The notes below the pieces were generated by a model. The model searched no databases and had not been told where the DNA came from. It worked only from the letters and a program-made list of their open reading frames with translations. Positions 53,271 through 61,094 of a stretch of 64,000 bases of DNA are shown piece by piece; within the stretch, counting starts at the first letter, position 1, and each line of letters starts with the position of its first letter. The stretch lies in the NCBI RefSeq assembly GCF_044904605.1, contig NZ_JADIKI010000023.1, positions 2,046,001-2,110,000 of the forward strand. Reading direction: 5' to 3'. The DNA is from Dyella_B humi. Its GTDB lineage: Bacteria > Pseudomonadota > Gammaproteobacteria > Xanthomonadales > Rhodanobacteraceae. Both the position numbers and the translations under genes were made by a program.

Positions 53271-53283
53271 GAAGAGAGGGAGC
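53254..53283. repeat. CT-rich palindromic repeat over the LysR stop codon
   Basis: GCTCCCTCTC and GAGAGGGAGC form a 10-bp perfect stem. The LysR stop codon lies in the loop, so the repeat provides the last residues of the protein. Confidence 0.65.
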
Positions 53284-53298
53284 AGAGCGGATCGCGCC

Positions 53299-53826
53299 TT
53301 ATTTCTTGCAGCGCTCGATGCCGGCCATGATCTCGGCCTTGGCCTCTTCGGCACCGACCCAGCCTTCGACCTTTACCCACTTGCCCTTCTCTAGATCCTT
53401 GTAGTGCTCGAAGAAGTGGCCGATGCGTTCCAGCCAATGACCGGAGACACCTTTGATGTCGTTGATATGGGCGTAGCCCGGGAAGATCTTCGGTGAGGGG
53501 ATCACCACTAGCTTCTCGTCGCTGCCGGCTTCGTCGGTCATCTTCAGCATGCCGACCGGATGGCAGCGGATCACCGAGCCCGGTACCAGCGGCAGCGGCA
53601 GGATCACCAGCGCGTCGAGCGGGTCGCCGTCGCCGCCCAGGGTGCCCGGCACGTAGCCGTAGTTGCAGGGGTAGCGCATGGGGGTGGACAGGATGCGATC
53701 CACGAAAATCGCGCCGCTTTCCTTGTCGACCTCGTATTTAACCGGTTCCGCGTCCTTCGGAATTTCGATGACGACGTTGATCTCGTTCGGCACGTCGCGG
53801 CCGGCGCTAACCATATCCAGGCCCAT
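53299..53826 (-). CDS. ppa: Inorganic pyrophosphatase (family I)
   Basis: A soluble Mg-dependent enzyme that hydrolyses pyrophosphate and so drives biosynthetic reactions, including ATP sulfurylase. The 175 residues match the E. coli size. Metal-site motifs are DRILSTPMRYPCNYGYVPGT and DGDPLDALV (66-74), with PSPKIFPGYAHINDIKGV further on. The start is the ATG after GGAGTGCCCC. Confidence 0.96.
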   Translation of the reverse strand: MGLDMVSAGRDVPNEINVVIEIPKDAEPVKYEVDKESGAIFVDRILSTPMRYPCNYGYVPGTLGGDGDPLDALVILPLPLVPGSVIRCHPVGMLKMTDEAGSDEKLVVIPSPKIFPGYAHINDIKGVSGHWLERIGHFFEHYKDLEKGKWVKVEGWVGAEEAKAEIMAGIERCKK

Positions 53827-53932
53827 GGGGCACTCCTCACATCTTTGCCAAAGCAGGGAAAGCCGCTCAGCATAAGGCAAAGCTTGTCGCGGTGCACCAC
53901 GGGGCCAAAACTTCCGATGCTGCGACATCTTT

Positions 53933-53958
53933 CTCCCTCTCCCCCGAGGGGGAGGGGG
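53933..53958. repeat. CT-rich palindromic repeat
   Basis: CTCCCTCTCCCCC and GGGGGAGGGGG pair imperfectly between ppa and the MocR gene. It is a member of the same dispersed family as at 40901 and 57160. Confidence 0.55.
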
Positions 53959-53962
53959 CGGA

Positions 53963-55396
53963 TCATGCAAGCTCCATGTGATCCAAGCATTGCCCAAACA
54001 AGCGCATCGCCTCGCGCAACTCGTTCACCGACAACCCGCAGTAACCCAGCAGCAGCCCCTGCCGCTCTGGTGTATGCAAATACAACGGCGCCATCGGATG
54101 AAGTCCGAGACCATATTCGGCCGCGTGGGCGATCAGTGCCTGGCAGCGTGGTGCATCGTAGCCGTGCAACCACGCCACTAGATGCATGCCAGCGGGTGTA
54201 TCGGTGATCTCGACACGATCGCGCGCATGCTCCTTCAACCCGGCTATCACCGCTTCGCGACGCGCCTTCAGCTCCTTGCGCGCCATGCGCAGATGCCGCT
54301 CGAAGCCACCGTCTTCCATAAAGCGAGCCAAGGCCGCCTGTTCGATCACCGGGCAGGCCATGTCACCAAGGTATTTCGCGCCGAGGAAATCCGAGCGCAG
54401 CGCGGCGGGCATCACCATGTAAGCGAGGCGCAAGCCACCAAACATCACCTTGGAGAAGGTGCCCACGTAGATCACGCGGTCCTGTTCGTCGAGCGAGCGC
54501 AACGCCGCCAGCGGATGCGCGTCGTAGCGGAATTCACCGTCGTAGTCGTCTTCCAGGATCCAGCATTGGTGCTGTTCGGCGTAATGCAGCAGATCCAGCC
54601 GGCGCTGCATGGAGAGCACGGCACCGGAGGGAAAATGATGTGAAGGCGTCACATAGATCAGTCGCGGCGCTTGCGCGGGAAGTTCGTCGCAAACCAGGCC
54701 GTGCTCGTCGGTTCGCACGGCGACAAGTCTAGCGCCGTGCGCAACCAGTGCCTGATGGGCAAGGAAGTAGTGAGGCTCCTCCAAAACCACGGGATCGCCT
54801 TCATTCACCAGCACGCGCGCGGTCAGATTGATGGCCTGCTGCGTGCCGCTGACGATCAGCACGTCGTCCGGTTGTGCCTGCACGCCGCGGCGGCGCGCCA
54901 GGTAATCGCATGTCTGCTTGCGCAACACGCTCAGCCCGGCCGCTTCAAGACTGTTGAGACGTGTATACGCAGCAGCACGGGCCAGTTCCCGCCCCCACGC
55001 ATTGTTGAGCGTGGGATTGATCATCGGATAACCGTATTCGAGGTTGTAGCGCAGGCCGCGATGCAGGCGGGGAATGTCCCAATTGCATACTTCGCGGACA
55101 CGTTGCGCATAGCGGGACGGCGCATCGATGTCGGTGCGGTCATGATGCACCGGTGGCCTGGTTTGCAGCTGGCTGACGAAACTGCCCGAACCCACCCGGC
55201 CGTCGATGAAGCCTTCCGCGCGCAACTGCTCGTAGGCGGTCAGCACGGTAGTGCGAGAAATCTCCAGCTCCTGTGCCAGTTCGCGCGTAGGCGGCAACTG
55301 CGTGCCTGCCGCAATGCGGCCATCCAAAATGGAAGCTTTTAAGGCTCGCGTAAGCTGGTCGTAGAGCGGCCCACGTCCGTCAAGTTGTAGATACAC
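53963..55396 (-). CDS. MocR-type regulator (GntR helix-turn-helix fused to aminotransferase fold)
   Basis: A 477-residue PLP-dependent regulator. Residues 1-75 are the GntR winged helix (LYDQLTRALKASILDGRIAAGTQLPPTRELAQELEISRTTVLTAYEQLRAEGFI). Residues 110-470 are a fold-type I aminotransferase domain with SGTQQAINL, EDDYDGEFRYD (284-292) and the PLP lysine Lys316 (VGTFSKVMFG). MocR proteins such as PdxR and GabR sense PLP or amino compounds and bind direct repeats. Two ATTGGCT direct repeats lie just upstream. It is divergent from the small membrane-protein gene at 55623. Confidence 0.94.
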   Translation of the reverse strand: MYLQLDGRGPLYDQLTRALKASILDGRIAAGTQLPPTRELAQELEISRTTVLTAYEQLRAEGFIDGRVGSGSFVSQLQTRPPVHHDRTDIDAPSRYAQRVREVCNWDIPRLHRGLRYNLEYGYPMINPTLNNAWGRELARAAAYTRLNSLEAAGLSVLRKQTCDYLARRRGVQAQPDDVLIVSGTQQAINLTARVLVNEGDPVVLEEPHYFLAHQALVAHGARLVAVRTDEHGLVCDELPAQAPRLIYVTPSHHFPSGAVLSMQRRLDLLHYAEQHQCWILEDDYDGEFRYDAHPLAALRSLDEQDRVIYVGTFSKVMFGGLRLAYMVMPAALRSDFLGAKYLGDMACPVIEQAALARFMEDGGFERHLRMARKELKARREAVIAGLKEHARDRVEITDTPAGMHLVAWLHGYDAPRCQALIAHAAEYGLGLHPMAPLYLHTPERQGLLLGYCGLSVNELREAMRLFGQCLDHMELA

Positions 55397-55409
55397 GCCG
55401 TGCCCTCCT

Positions 55410-55440
55410 ATTGGCTCTATGAAAATACGGGCAATTGGCT
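55410..55440. promoter_or_regulatory. ATTGGCT direct repeats, MocR operator candidate
   Basis: ATTGGCT occurs at 55410 and 55434, 24 bases apart, each followed by a CTATG or ATGG stretch. The repeats lie 13 and 37 bases from the MocR start codon. MocR regulators are known to bind direct repeats in their own promoter region. Confidence 0.5.
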
Positions 55441-55564
55441 ATGGAGGGAATGTGCCGACCTGCCTAGTCTCATATCGTCGCAGGGCTCGCTAACAAAACC
55501 TTATCGTTAGCACCTCCCCAGGCTGACGAACCCAGCGGCGACGACGTCTCCCTCACTTCCCACA

Positions 55565-55609
55565 CCCGCGGGGCAGTTCTCTTTCGCAACTGCTCCGCGG
55601 GTCTTTTTA
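55565..55609 (+). terminator. Intrinsic terminator or attenuator before the membrane-protein gene
   Basis: A 14-bp stem with one mismatch (CCCGCGGGGCAGTT / AACTGCTCCGCGGG) and a T tract. It lies only 13 bases before the start codon of the gene at 55623, and the upstream gene is divergent, so no plus-strand gene ends here. That is the layout of an attenuator in a leader RNA. Confidence 0.7.
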
Positions 55610-55622
55610 TTGAGTGACAGCC

Positions 55623-56117
55623 ATGTCCGTATCCTTTGATTCCGCCGTGCCGCAGCATGCGCGCGCGCAGCGCGCTGTGACGTTCGCGGTGGTCATAACG
55701 TTGGTGTTGGCAACGGCGGATCTGCTATTTGCCTGCACGTATTGGCGAACGATGTATGGCGTGCCGCCATTGCGCCTCATGCAGAACATTGCGGCGGGCT
55801 TGCTGGGCAAGCGTGCGTTTGTCGGCGGAAGCAGTACCGTGTTGCTGGGCGCTTTGTTGCACTACGCCATCATGGGCGTGATGGTGGCTACGTACTATCT
55901 GATGGCTCGAAGGATGAAGGCGCTCGTTGAGCGGCCTTGGCTGTATGGCGTGCTGTATGGCGCCATACTCTTCGTCGTGATGAATCTGATTGTCGTGCCG
56001 TTGTCAGCGGCCCCTAAGGCGCCGGTGGTGTTGAGCTGGATCATTAGCAGCGTCGTAGTGCATCTGATCATTGGATTGGTGATCGCGCTTAGTGCGCGGC
56101 GCGCGTTTCGCGGCTAG
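55623..56117 (+). CDS. Small four-helix membrane protein
   Basis: A 164-residue integral membrane protein with about four hydrophobic segments (AVTFAVVITLVLATADLLFACTYW, LLHYAIMGVMVATYYLM, GVLYGAILFVVMNLIVVPL, LSWIISSVVVHLIIGLVIAL). I do not recognise a family with confidence. It is preceded by a terminator-like hairpin and is divergent from a MocR regulator, so its expression is probably tightly controlled. An in-frame GTG nine bases upstream is an alternative start. Confidence 0.8.
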   Translation: MSVSFDSAVPQHARAQRAVTFAVVITLVLATADLLFACTYWRTMYGVPPLRLMQNIAAGLLGKRAFVGGSSTVLLGALLHYAIMGVMVATYYLMARRMKALVERPWLYGVLYGAILFVVMNLIVVPLSAAPKAPVVLSWIISSVVVHLIIGLVIALSARRAFRG

Positions 56118-56134
56118 CCACATCACACCTCACA

Positions 56135-56255
56135 GTCATTCCGGCGCAGGCCGGAATCCAGTGAAAACACTCTGTGCGTAGCACTCAACACAAATAAGAA
56201 TGTAGTGTGCTTCGCACGATTAATTTGACTGGATTCCGGCCTGCGCCGGAATGAC
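56135..56255. repeat. 121-bp element with perfect 28-bp terminal inverted repeats
   Basis: The ends (56135-56162 and 56228-56255) are exact reverse complements over 28 bases. Each end is itself a hairpin, ATTCCGG / CCGGAAT. The 65-base middle is AT-rich and holds the short inverted pair GTGCGTAGCAC/GTGTGCTTCGCAC. No protein is encoded. It looks like a MITE or paired REP moved by an enzyme from elsewhere in the genome. Confidence 0.8.
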
Positions 56256-56292
56256 AATGAGGCAAGGTTCGGTGTCGTCAAGCGAGGTAAGT

Positions 56293-57144
56293 TCAGCGGG
56301 AAGCCTTCTGAAACGGCAGTTCCCGCAACCACTTCGTAGCGATCCACTTCTCACCTTTCTGCACCGGCAGCCCCGCATGCAGCGACGCCGTATCGCCGGT
56401 GTCGTAGGCGAAATAAACAGCTGAACCGCATAGCGCCGTTACGGTAACGCCCACCTCCGGAAACGCCGTGCCACCGCCGGCCTCGGGCGTATTCAAGTAC
56501 ATCACCAGGCTGGCAATGCGCTGGCCGCCCTTGGCGGTGACCGCGGCAAAACCGGGTTGCTCGGGATTGAACCAGTCGTAATGCGGTTCGTACTGCTGAC
56601 CCGGCAGGTAATGCAATATCTGCAGGCCTTCGCCGTGGTCGGCGGGAATGCCGAGCATCGTGGCGATGCGCTGCTCGATGCGTTTGATCAGTGGTGTTTC
56701 GCCGAGGGTGAAAAACATGCCTTCGCTGGTGCGGCGCGCGTCGATCTGCTGCTTACCTGCGCTGTCGACGGTCTTGGCGCGCTGCAGGCGCGGCCGGGCC
56801 TGCTCGATTAGGGTGTCGCATTCCTCGGCCGAAAGAAAATCGTTGAGCACGCGTAGCGCGGGAGATTCCATGCTCAGTCCCACGTGAACGGTGCGGCTAT
56901 CGATCATCATCTGCGGCGGTTCTGGATGCTGCGTGCGGCGGCCTTGGTTTTTCGGGGCCTGGGCGTGCGCATCCAGCGCGGAGATCGGCATGTTCAATAC
57001 CGTGGCGACGATGCTTCGGCTCTGCCGTGGATCGTAGCCATTGTCCTGCATCATCTTCAGCACGGTTTCGACGCTGTGGCCGTCGCGCGTAGTGGTGAGG
57101 ATCCACTCGCGAAGTTCGGGACGTATGGGGATCTGCGATTTCAT
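56293..57144 (-). CDS. 2OG-Fe(II) oxygenase (prolyl 4-hydroxylase-like)
   Basis: A 283-residue enzyme. The N-terminal 80 residues are helical and unassigned. The C-terminal half is the prolyl-4-hydroxylase-type double-stranded beta helix with iron ligands His188, Asp190 and His256 (YEPHYDWF; ASLHAGLPV) and 2-oxoglutarate-binding Lys266 (QKGEKWIATKW). Bacterial relatives hydroxylate prolines of proteins such as elongation factor Tu or of small molecules. The start is the ATG giving MKSQIPIRPEL. It follows the prolyl oligopeptidase gene by 53 bases, with a CT-rich repeat in between. Confidence 0.9.
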   Translation of the reverse strand: MKSQIPIRPELREWILTTTRDGHSVETVLKMMQDNGYDPRQSRSIVATVLNMPISALDAHAQAPKNQGRRTQHPEPPQMMIDSRTVHVGLSMESPALRVLNDFLSAEECDTLIEQARPRLQRAKTVDSAGKQQIDARRTSEGMFFTLGETPLIKRIEQRIATMLGIPADHGEGLQILHYLPGQQYEPHYDWFNPEQPGFAAVTAKGGQRIASLVMYLNTPEAGGGTAFPEVGVTVTALCGSAVYFAYDTGDTASLHAGLPVQKGEKWIATKWLRELPFQKASR

Positions 57145-57159
57145 GTGGGCGATTTTAAC

Positions 57160-57187
57160 CTCCCTCTCCCCGCTGGGGAGAGGGAGA
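57160..57187. repeat. CT-rich palindromic repeat
   Basis: CTCCCTCTCCCC and GGGGAGAGGGAG form a 12-bp perfect stem with a short loop between the oxygenase and oligopeptidase genes. Its core is identical to the copy at 40901. Confidence 0.65.
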
Positions 57188-57197
57188 TGGATCGCTG

Positions 57198-59324
57198 TTA
57201 CTTCAACTTGTCCCACAAAAATTCATAGGCGAGCGCATGCATATGGGCCGATTGCTTGTTGTCTGCACCCGCACCATGGCCACCTTCGGTGTTCTCGTAG
57301 AACCACAGGTTGTTGTAGCCCATGCCTTCCATCTTCGCAGCCATCTTGCGGGCCTGCACCGGGCCAACGCGGTCGTCGCTGGTGGTGGTGTAAAACAGCA
57401 CCGATGGATAGGCCGTATCGGGCTTGACGTTCTGGTAGGGCGAGAACGTTTTGATGAACTCCCATTGCTTGGGATCATCCGGATTGCCGTATTCGGCGAT
57501 CCACGATGCGCCGGCGGAGAGATGCACGTAACGCTTCATATCCAGCAGCGGCACTTCGCAGGCGATCGCGCCGAACAACTGCGGATACAGCGTGAGCATG
57601 TTGCCCATCAGCAGGCCGCCGTTGCTGCCACCCTCGGCGCCCAGATGCTTGGGCGAGGTGACGCCGCGTTTGATCAGGTCGCTCGCTACCGCTGCGAAAT
57701 CTTCATACGCGCGCGGACGATTCGCCTGTAGCGCCGCCTGGTGCCAGCGCGGACCGTATTCGCCGCCGCCGCGGATATTGGCGATCACATACACGCCGCC
57801 GCGTTCCAGCCAGGCGCGGCCGATGCTGCCGCTGTAGAACGGCTGCAGCGAAACTTCGAAGCCGCCGTAGCCGTACAGCAACGTGCGGCTGTTGCCGTCC
57901 AGCTTGATGTTCTTCGGTGCGATCTCGAAGTACGGCACCTGCGTGCCGTCCTTGGACGTGACGAAGTGCTGGCTCACCTGGAATTTCGATGCATCGAAGA
58001 ACGCCGGACTCTGCTTGATCGTCTGCGCCTTGCCTTCGCCCAGTACGCCGCGTTCCAGCGAGGAAGGCGCGAGGAAGCCGGTGACGCTCAGCCAGTATTC
58101 GTCGCTATGGTCCGGATCGGTATCGGTCACTGACACAGTGCTGAACTGCGGTGCGCCGGGCATGTCTTCGTGCGCCCAGTTGCCATCGTCCTTGGGCGTG
58201 AGCACGTCGAGGCGGCTCTTCACGTCATCCATGATGTCCAGGACGAGGTGATGCCGCGTCCACGCATAGTTCGATAGCGCCGTGTGCTCATCTGGTGCGA
58301 ACAGCGTGGTGAACTGGCGCTTGCCGGCGATGAAGTCGTCGTATTTGATCGCGATCAGCGCACCGGATGGATACGTGTTGCCAGCGACCGTCCACGCATT
58401 GCGCAGTTGGACCAGCAGCCACTCGCGATGCGCATCCACGTTCGCTGCATCTTCGGGCACATCAAGGTGAATCAGCTTGCCATCCTTGAGCTGATACATG
58501 TCGCTGTGGAAGAAATCGTGACTGACGCTAACGAAGTCACGCTCGAAGCCAGGCGTGCGATCGTGGAAGGCGCTCACTGCAAGATCGTCCATCTTGCCTT
58601 CGTACACCGTGGTGGCGGTGCTGAGCGGCATGCCGCGCTTCCACACTTTTGCGATGCGCGGATAGCTCGAGGTGGTCATCGAACCAGGGCCGAAATCCGT
58701 GCCCACATAAATGTGGTCGTCATCGATCCAGCCCACCTGGCTCTTGGCGACCGGCAGCAGAAAGCCCTCCTTCACGAAGGATTTGCTGGGAATGTCGAAC
58801 TCGCGCACTTCCACCGCGTCGCCGCCGTCGGGCGACAGGTTGATCAGGCAGCGTTTGTAATCGGGCTTCAAGCAATCGCTGCCCTTGAACACCCAGCGCT
58901 TGCCTTCGGCCTTGTTGAGCGCGTCGATATCCAACAGCACTTCCCACTTGGGATCGGCCTTGCGGTATTCGTCAAGCGTGGTGCGGCGCCAGAGTCCGCG
59001 CGGATGCGCCTTGTCCTGCCAGAAGTTGTAGAGATAGTCGCCGCGGCGTTCCACATACGGAATGCGTGCATCGGAATCGAGCACTTCCAGGATGCGGTCG
59101 CGCGTGTGCGTGAATTCGGCGCTGCTGGCGAACTGCTTCTCGGTGACCGCATTCTGGGTTTTCACCCAATCCATCGGGCGCGCGCCGTGGATGTCTTCCA
59201 GCCAGAGGTAGGGATCGTCAGCGCTTGCGGCCGCGCCGGGGGCCGAGGTGTCGTGGGCTTGAGTCATGCCGCCCATTATGACGGCCAGCGCCAGGGCCAG
59301 CTGCATCGATGCTTTCAAACTCAT
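57198..59324 (-). CDS. Exported prolyl oligopeptidase family (S9A) peptidase
   Basis: A 708-residue serine peptidase with a signal peptide (MSLKASMQLALALAVIMGGMTQA). The N-terminal beta-propeller spans about residues 35-445. The alpha/beta-hydrolase domain has the catalytic Ser567 in GAEGGSNGG, an Asp near 651 (TSDDRVGP) and His683 (EGGHGAG). It should cut peptides of up to about 30 residues after proline in the periplasm. Proximity to a proline-hydroxylase-like enzyme and a MocR regulator on the same strand suggests a shared theme of proline-containing peptides, which is inference. Confidence 0.93.
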   Translation of the reverse strand: MSLKASMQLALALAVIMGGMTQAHDTSAPGAAASADDPYLWLEDIHGARPMDWVKTQNAVTEKQFASSAEFTHTRDRILEVLDSDARIPYVERRGDYLYNFWQDKAHPRGLWRRTTLDEYRKADPKWEVLLDIDALNKAEGKRWVFKGSDCLKPDYKRCLINLSPDGGDAVEVREFDIPSKSFVKEGFLLPVAKSQVGWIDDDHIYVGTDFGPGSMTTSSYPRIAKVWKRGMPLSTATTVYEGKMDDLAVSAFHDRTPGFERDFVSVSHDFFHSDMYQLKDGKLIHLDVPEDAANVDAHREWLLVQLRNAWTVAGNTYPSGALIAIKYDDFIAGKRQFTTLFAPDEHTALSNYAWTRHHLVLDIMDDVKSRLDVLTPKDDGNWAHEDMPGAPQFSTVSVTDTDPDHSDEYWLSVTGFLAPSSLERGVLGEGKAQTIKQSPAFFDASKFQVSQHFVTSKDGTQVPYFEIAPKNIKLDGNSRTLLYGYGGFEVSLQPFYSGSIGRAWLERGGVYVIANIRGGGEYGPRWHQAALQANRPRAYEDFAAVASDLIKRGVTSPKHLGAEGGSNGGLLMGNMLTLYPQLFGAIACEVPLLDMKRYVHLSAGASWIAEYGNPDDPKQWEFIKTFSPYQNVKPDTAYPSVLFYTTTSDDRVGPVQARKMAAKMEGMGYNNLWFYENTEGGHGAGADNKQSAHMHALAYEFLWDKLK

Positions 59325-59418
59325 GCTTCCGCTCCGTGGTGGAGGCGCAAGGCGGGTCCTCGCGCGGAACGATCAGCATGCACGTTCACACACAAAACAC
59401 CAGTGGTGGAAGTCAGTC

Positions 59419-60957
59419 CTACGCAGACCGCACGCCGGGTCGCTGGCCATGCCCGATCGTGCCGGCCGGTGCCGCTCGGGACATTTTTCTGGGCGACCGC
59501 CGGGTGTTCACCCGCGCCAGTGCACGCGCCATGCGCTGCACCGCTTCGTCGAGTTGGGTTTCGTTGAGATAGCTGAAACCCAGGCGCAGGTACGGTTGTT
59601 CGCGTTGATGGAAGTCATAGCGCTTTGCACCGAAGAACTGCACGCCTTCGCGTTCGCCTTCCATGCTCCAGCAGTCGATGGCGATGGCTTCGTCCACGTG
59701 CGCCCATAGCCCCATGCCGCCATCGGGAATACGGAAATCCAAGGCACTCCCAAGATGGCGCCGCAGCGCTTCGGCCAGCGCATCCCGGCGTGCCGCATAG
59801 GTTTGTTGCAGGCGGCGCACATGCCGCAGCACCTCGCCATCCTCAAACAATTCGGCGATGGCGCATTCGATGGCGACGTCGCTACGTGGATCGCTGGCCG
59901 CACGCAGGCCGGCAAGCTGTCCGAACACGGACGGTGGCGCGTGGATGAAGCCGGTGCTGATGCCCGGCGCAAGCATATTCGACAGCGAGCCTATATAGAT
60001 CACGTTGGCGCGACCAGGCCCCGCGGCAATGGGTAGCACGGGTTTGCCGGCGTAATGGAATTCGTGATCGTAGTCGTCTTCGATGATCGCAAACTGATGC
60101 GAAAGCGCCAGCGCGGCAAGCCGTTCACGCTTCGCGGTTGACATGACGCAAGTGGTGGGAAACTGATGATGCGGTGTGAGGAACACGGCGCGAATACGTT
60201 GATGTTTCAACGCATCCTCCAGCGCATCCACGTTTAGCCCATCATCGTCCACGGGCAGTGGCATCAGTTGCGCGCCGGCCAAGCGCAGTACGCTCCATGC
60301 GGGTGGATAACCCAGCACCTCCACCGCCACGACATCGCCGGGTTTGAGCAGCATGCGCGCGACCAGGTCGATGCCTTGTTCGAGGCTGCGCGTCACCATC
60401 AGGCAATCGGCAGTAGCGGGCAGGGCACGCGTGCTGCGCAGCATCTTTGCGAGTTCTTCGCGCAGGCGCATGTGACCGCATGGGTCTGCATAACCGATCA
60501 GCGAACGGCCGCGTTGCACGATCGCGCGCCGGAACGCACGGGTGAGTGCTTCAGCGGGAAACAGTCGCGTATCCGGCAAGCTGTACGCAATCATCAGGGT
60601 GCCAAGTGGTGGGATCTTGACGGCAGGCACGGCTTGGATGGATTCGGTGAGCGGGTACGTCGGCGTGTCTTGCGCTGATGGTGCGGCGCGAGTGGCCGGA
60701 GGCAATGACGACGCAACGAACGTGCCGCCGCCAATGCGCGTATGCACCAGCCCTTCCGCAGCGAGTTCTTCGTAGCCGGCTACGACGGTGTTGCGGTTAA
60801 CGCAAAGTTGCTCGGCCAGCTCGCGCGTACCGGGCAGCGGTTCGCCGACCTTCAGGCGTCCGCAGCGTATGTCATCGGCAATCGCATTCGCGAGCTGCAG
60901 AAAGATCGGCAGTTCGCCTTGGGGATCGAGCGCAATGGTCAATGCCCAGCGACGCAT
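59419..60957 (-). CDS. MocR-type regulator lacking the PLP lysine
   Basis: A 512-residue protein with GntR winged helix (residues 12-85: LPIFLQLANAIADDIRCGRLKVGEPLPGTRELAEQLCVNRNTVVAGYEELAAEGLVHTRIGGGTFVAS) and an aminotransferase-fold domain (RSLIGYADPCGHMRLREELA; IIEDDYDHEFHYAG). The lysine that forms the Schiff base with PLP, expected in GSLSK, is Asn327 here (GSLSNMLAPG, codon AAT). It may bind PLP loosely or sense another ligand. The ATG giving MRRWALTI is preferred. It lies upstream of the oligopeptidase gene and is divergent from the HAF-repeat gene. Confidence 0.92.
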   Translation of the reverse strand: MRRWALTIALDPQGELPIFLQLANAIADDIRCGRLKVGEPLPGTRELAEQLCVNRNTVVAGYEELAAEGLVHTRIGGGTFVASSLPPATRAAPSAQDTPTYPLTESIQAVPAVKIPPLGTLMIAYSLPDTRLFPAEALTRAFRRAIVQRGRSLIGYADPCGHMRLREELAKMLRSTRALPATADCLMVTRSLEQGIDLVARMLLKPGDVVAVEVLGYPPAWSVLRLAGAQLMPLPVDDDGLNVDALEDALKHQRIRAVFLTPHHQFPTTCVMSTAKRERLAALALSHQFAIIEDDYDHEFHYAGKPVLPIAAGPGRANVIYIGSLSNMLAPGISTGFIHAPPSVFGQLAGLRAASDPRSDVAIECAIAELFEDGEVLRHVRRLQQTYAARRDALAEALRRHLGSALDFRIPDGGMGLWAHVDEAIAIDCWSMEGEREGVQFFGAKRYDFHQREQPYLRLGFSYLNETQLDEAVQRMARALARVNTRRSPRKMSRAAPAGTIGHGQRPGVRSA

Positions 60958-61094
60958 GGCCAGAACTATAGCGCGGACCGGACTAGCCGGCATCGCAAAA
61001 GTGGCGCTTTCGGCGGCCAATCGAATGGGTCACGCTGGAGCCGTTCGTCCCCACGGCTGATTCCAGCCCTACAAGGTGAAGAAAGGAGCATCCC

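Noticed and set aside
55530..55560. CTGACGA in the leader before 55623, resembling the hammerhead ribozyme core CUGANGA
   Set aside because: No GAAA core segment or matching third stem follows, so the ribozyme fold cannot form.
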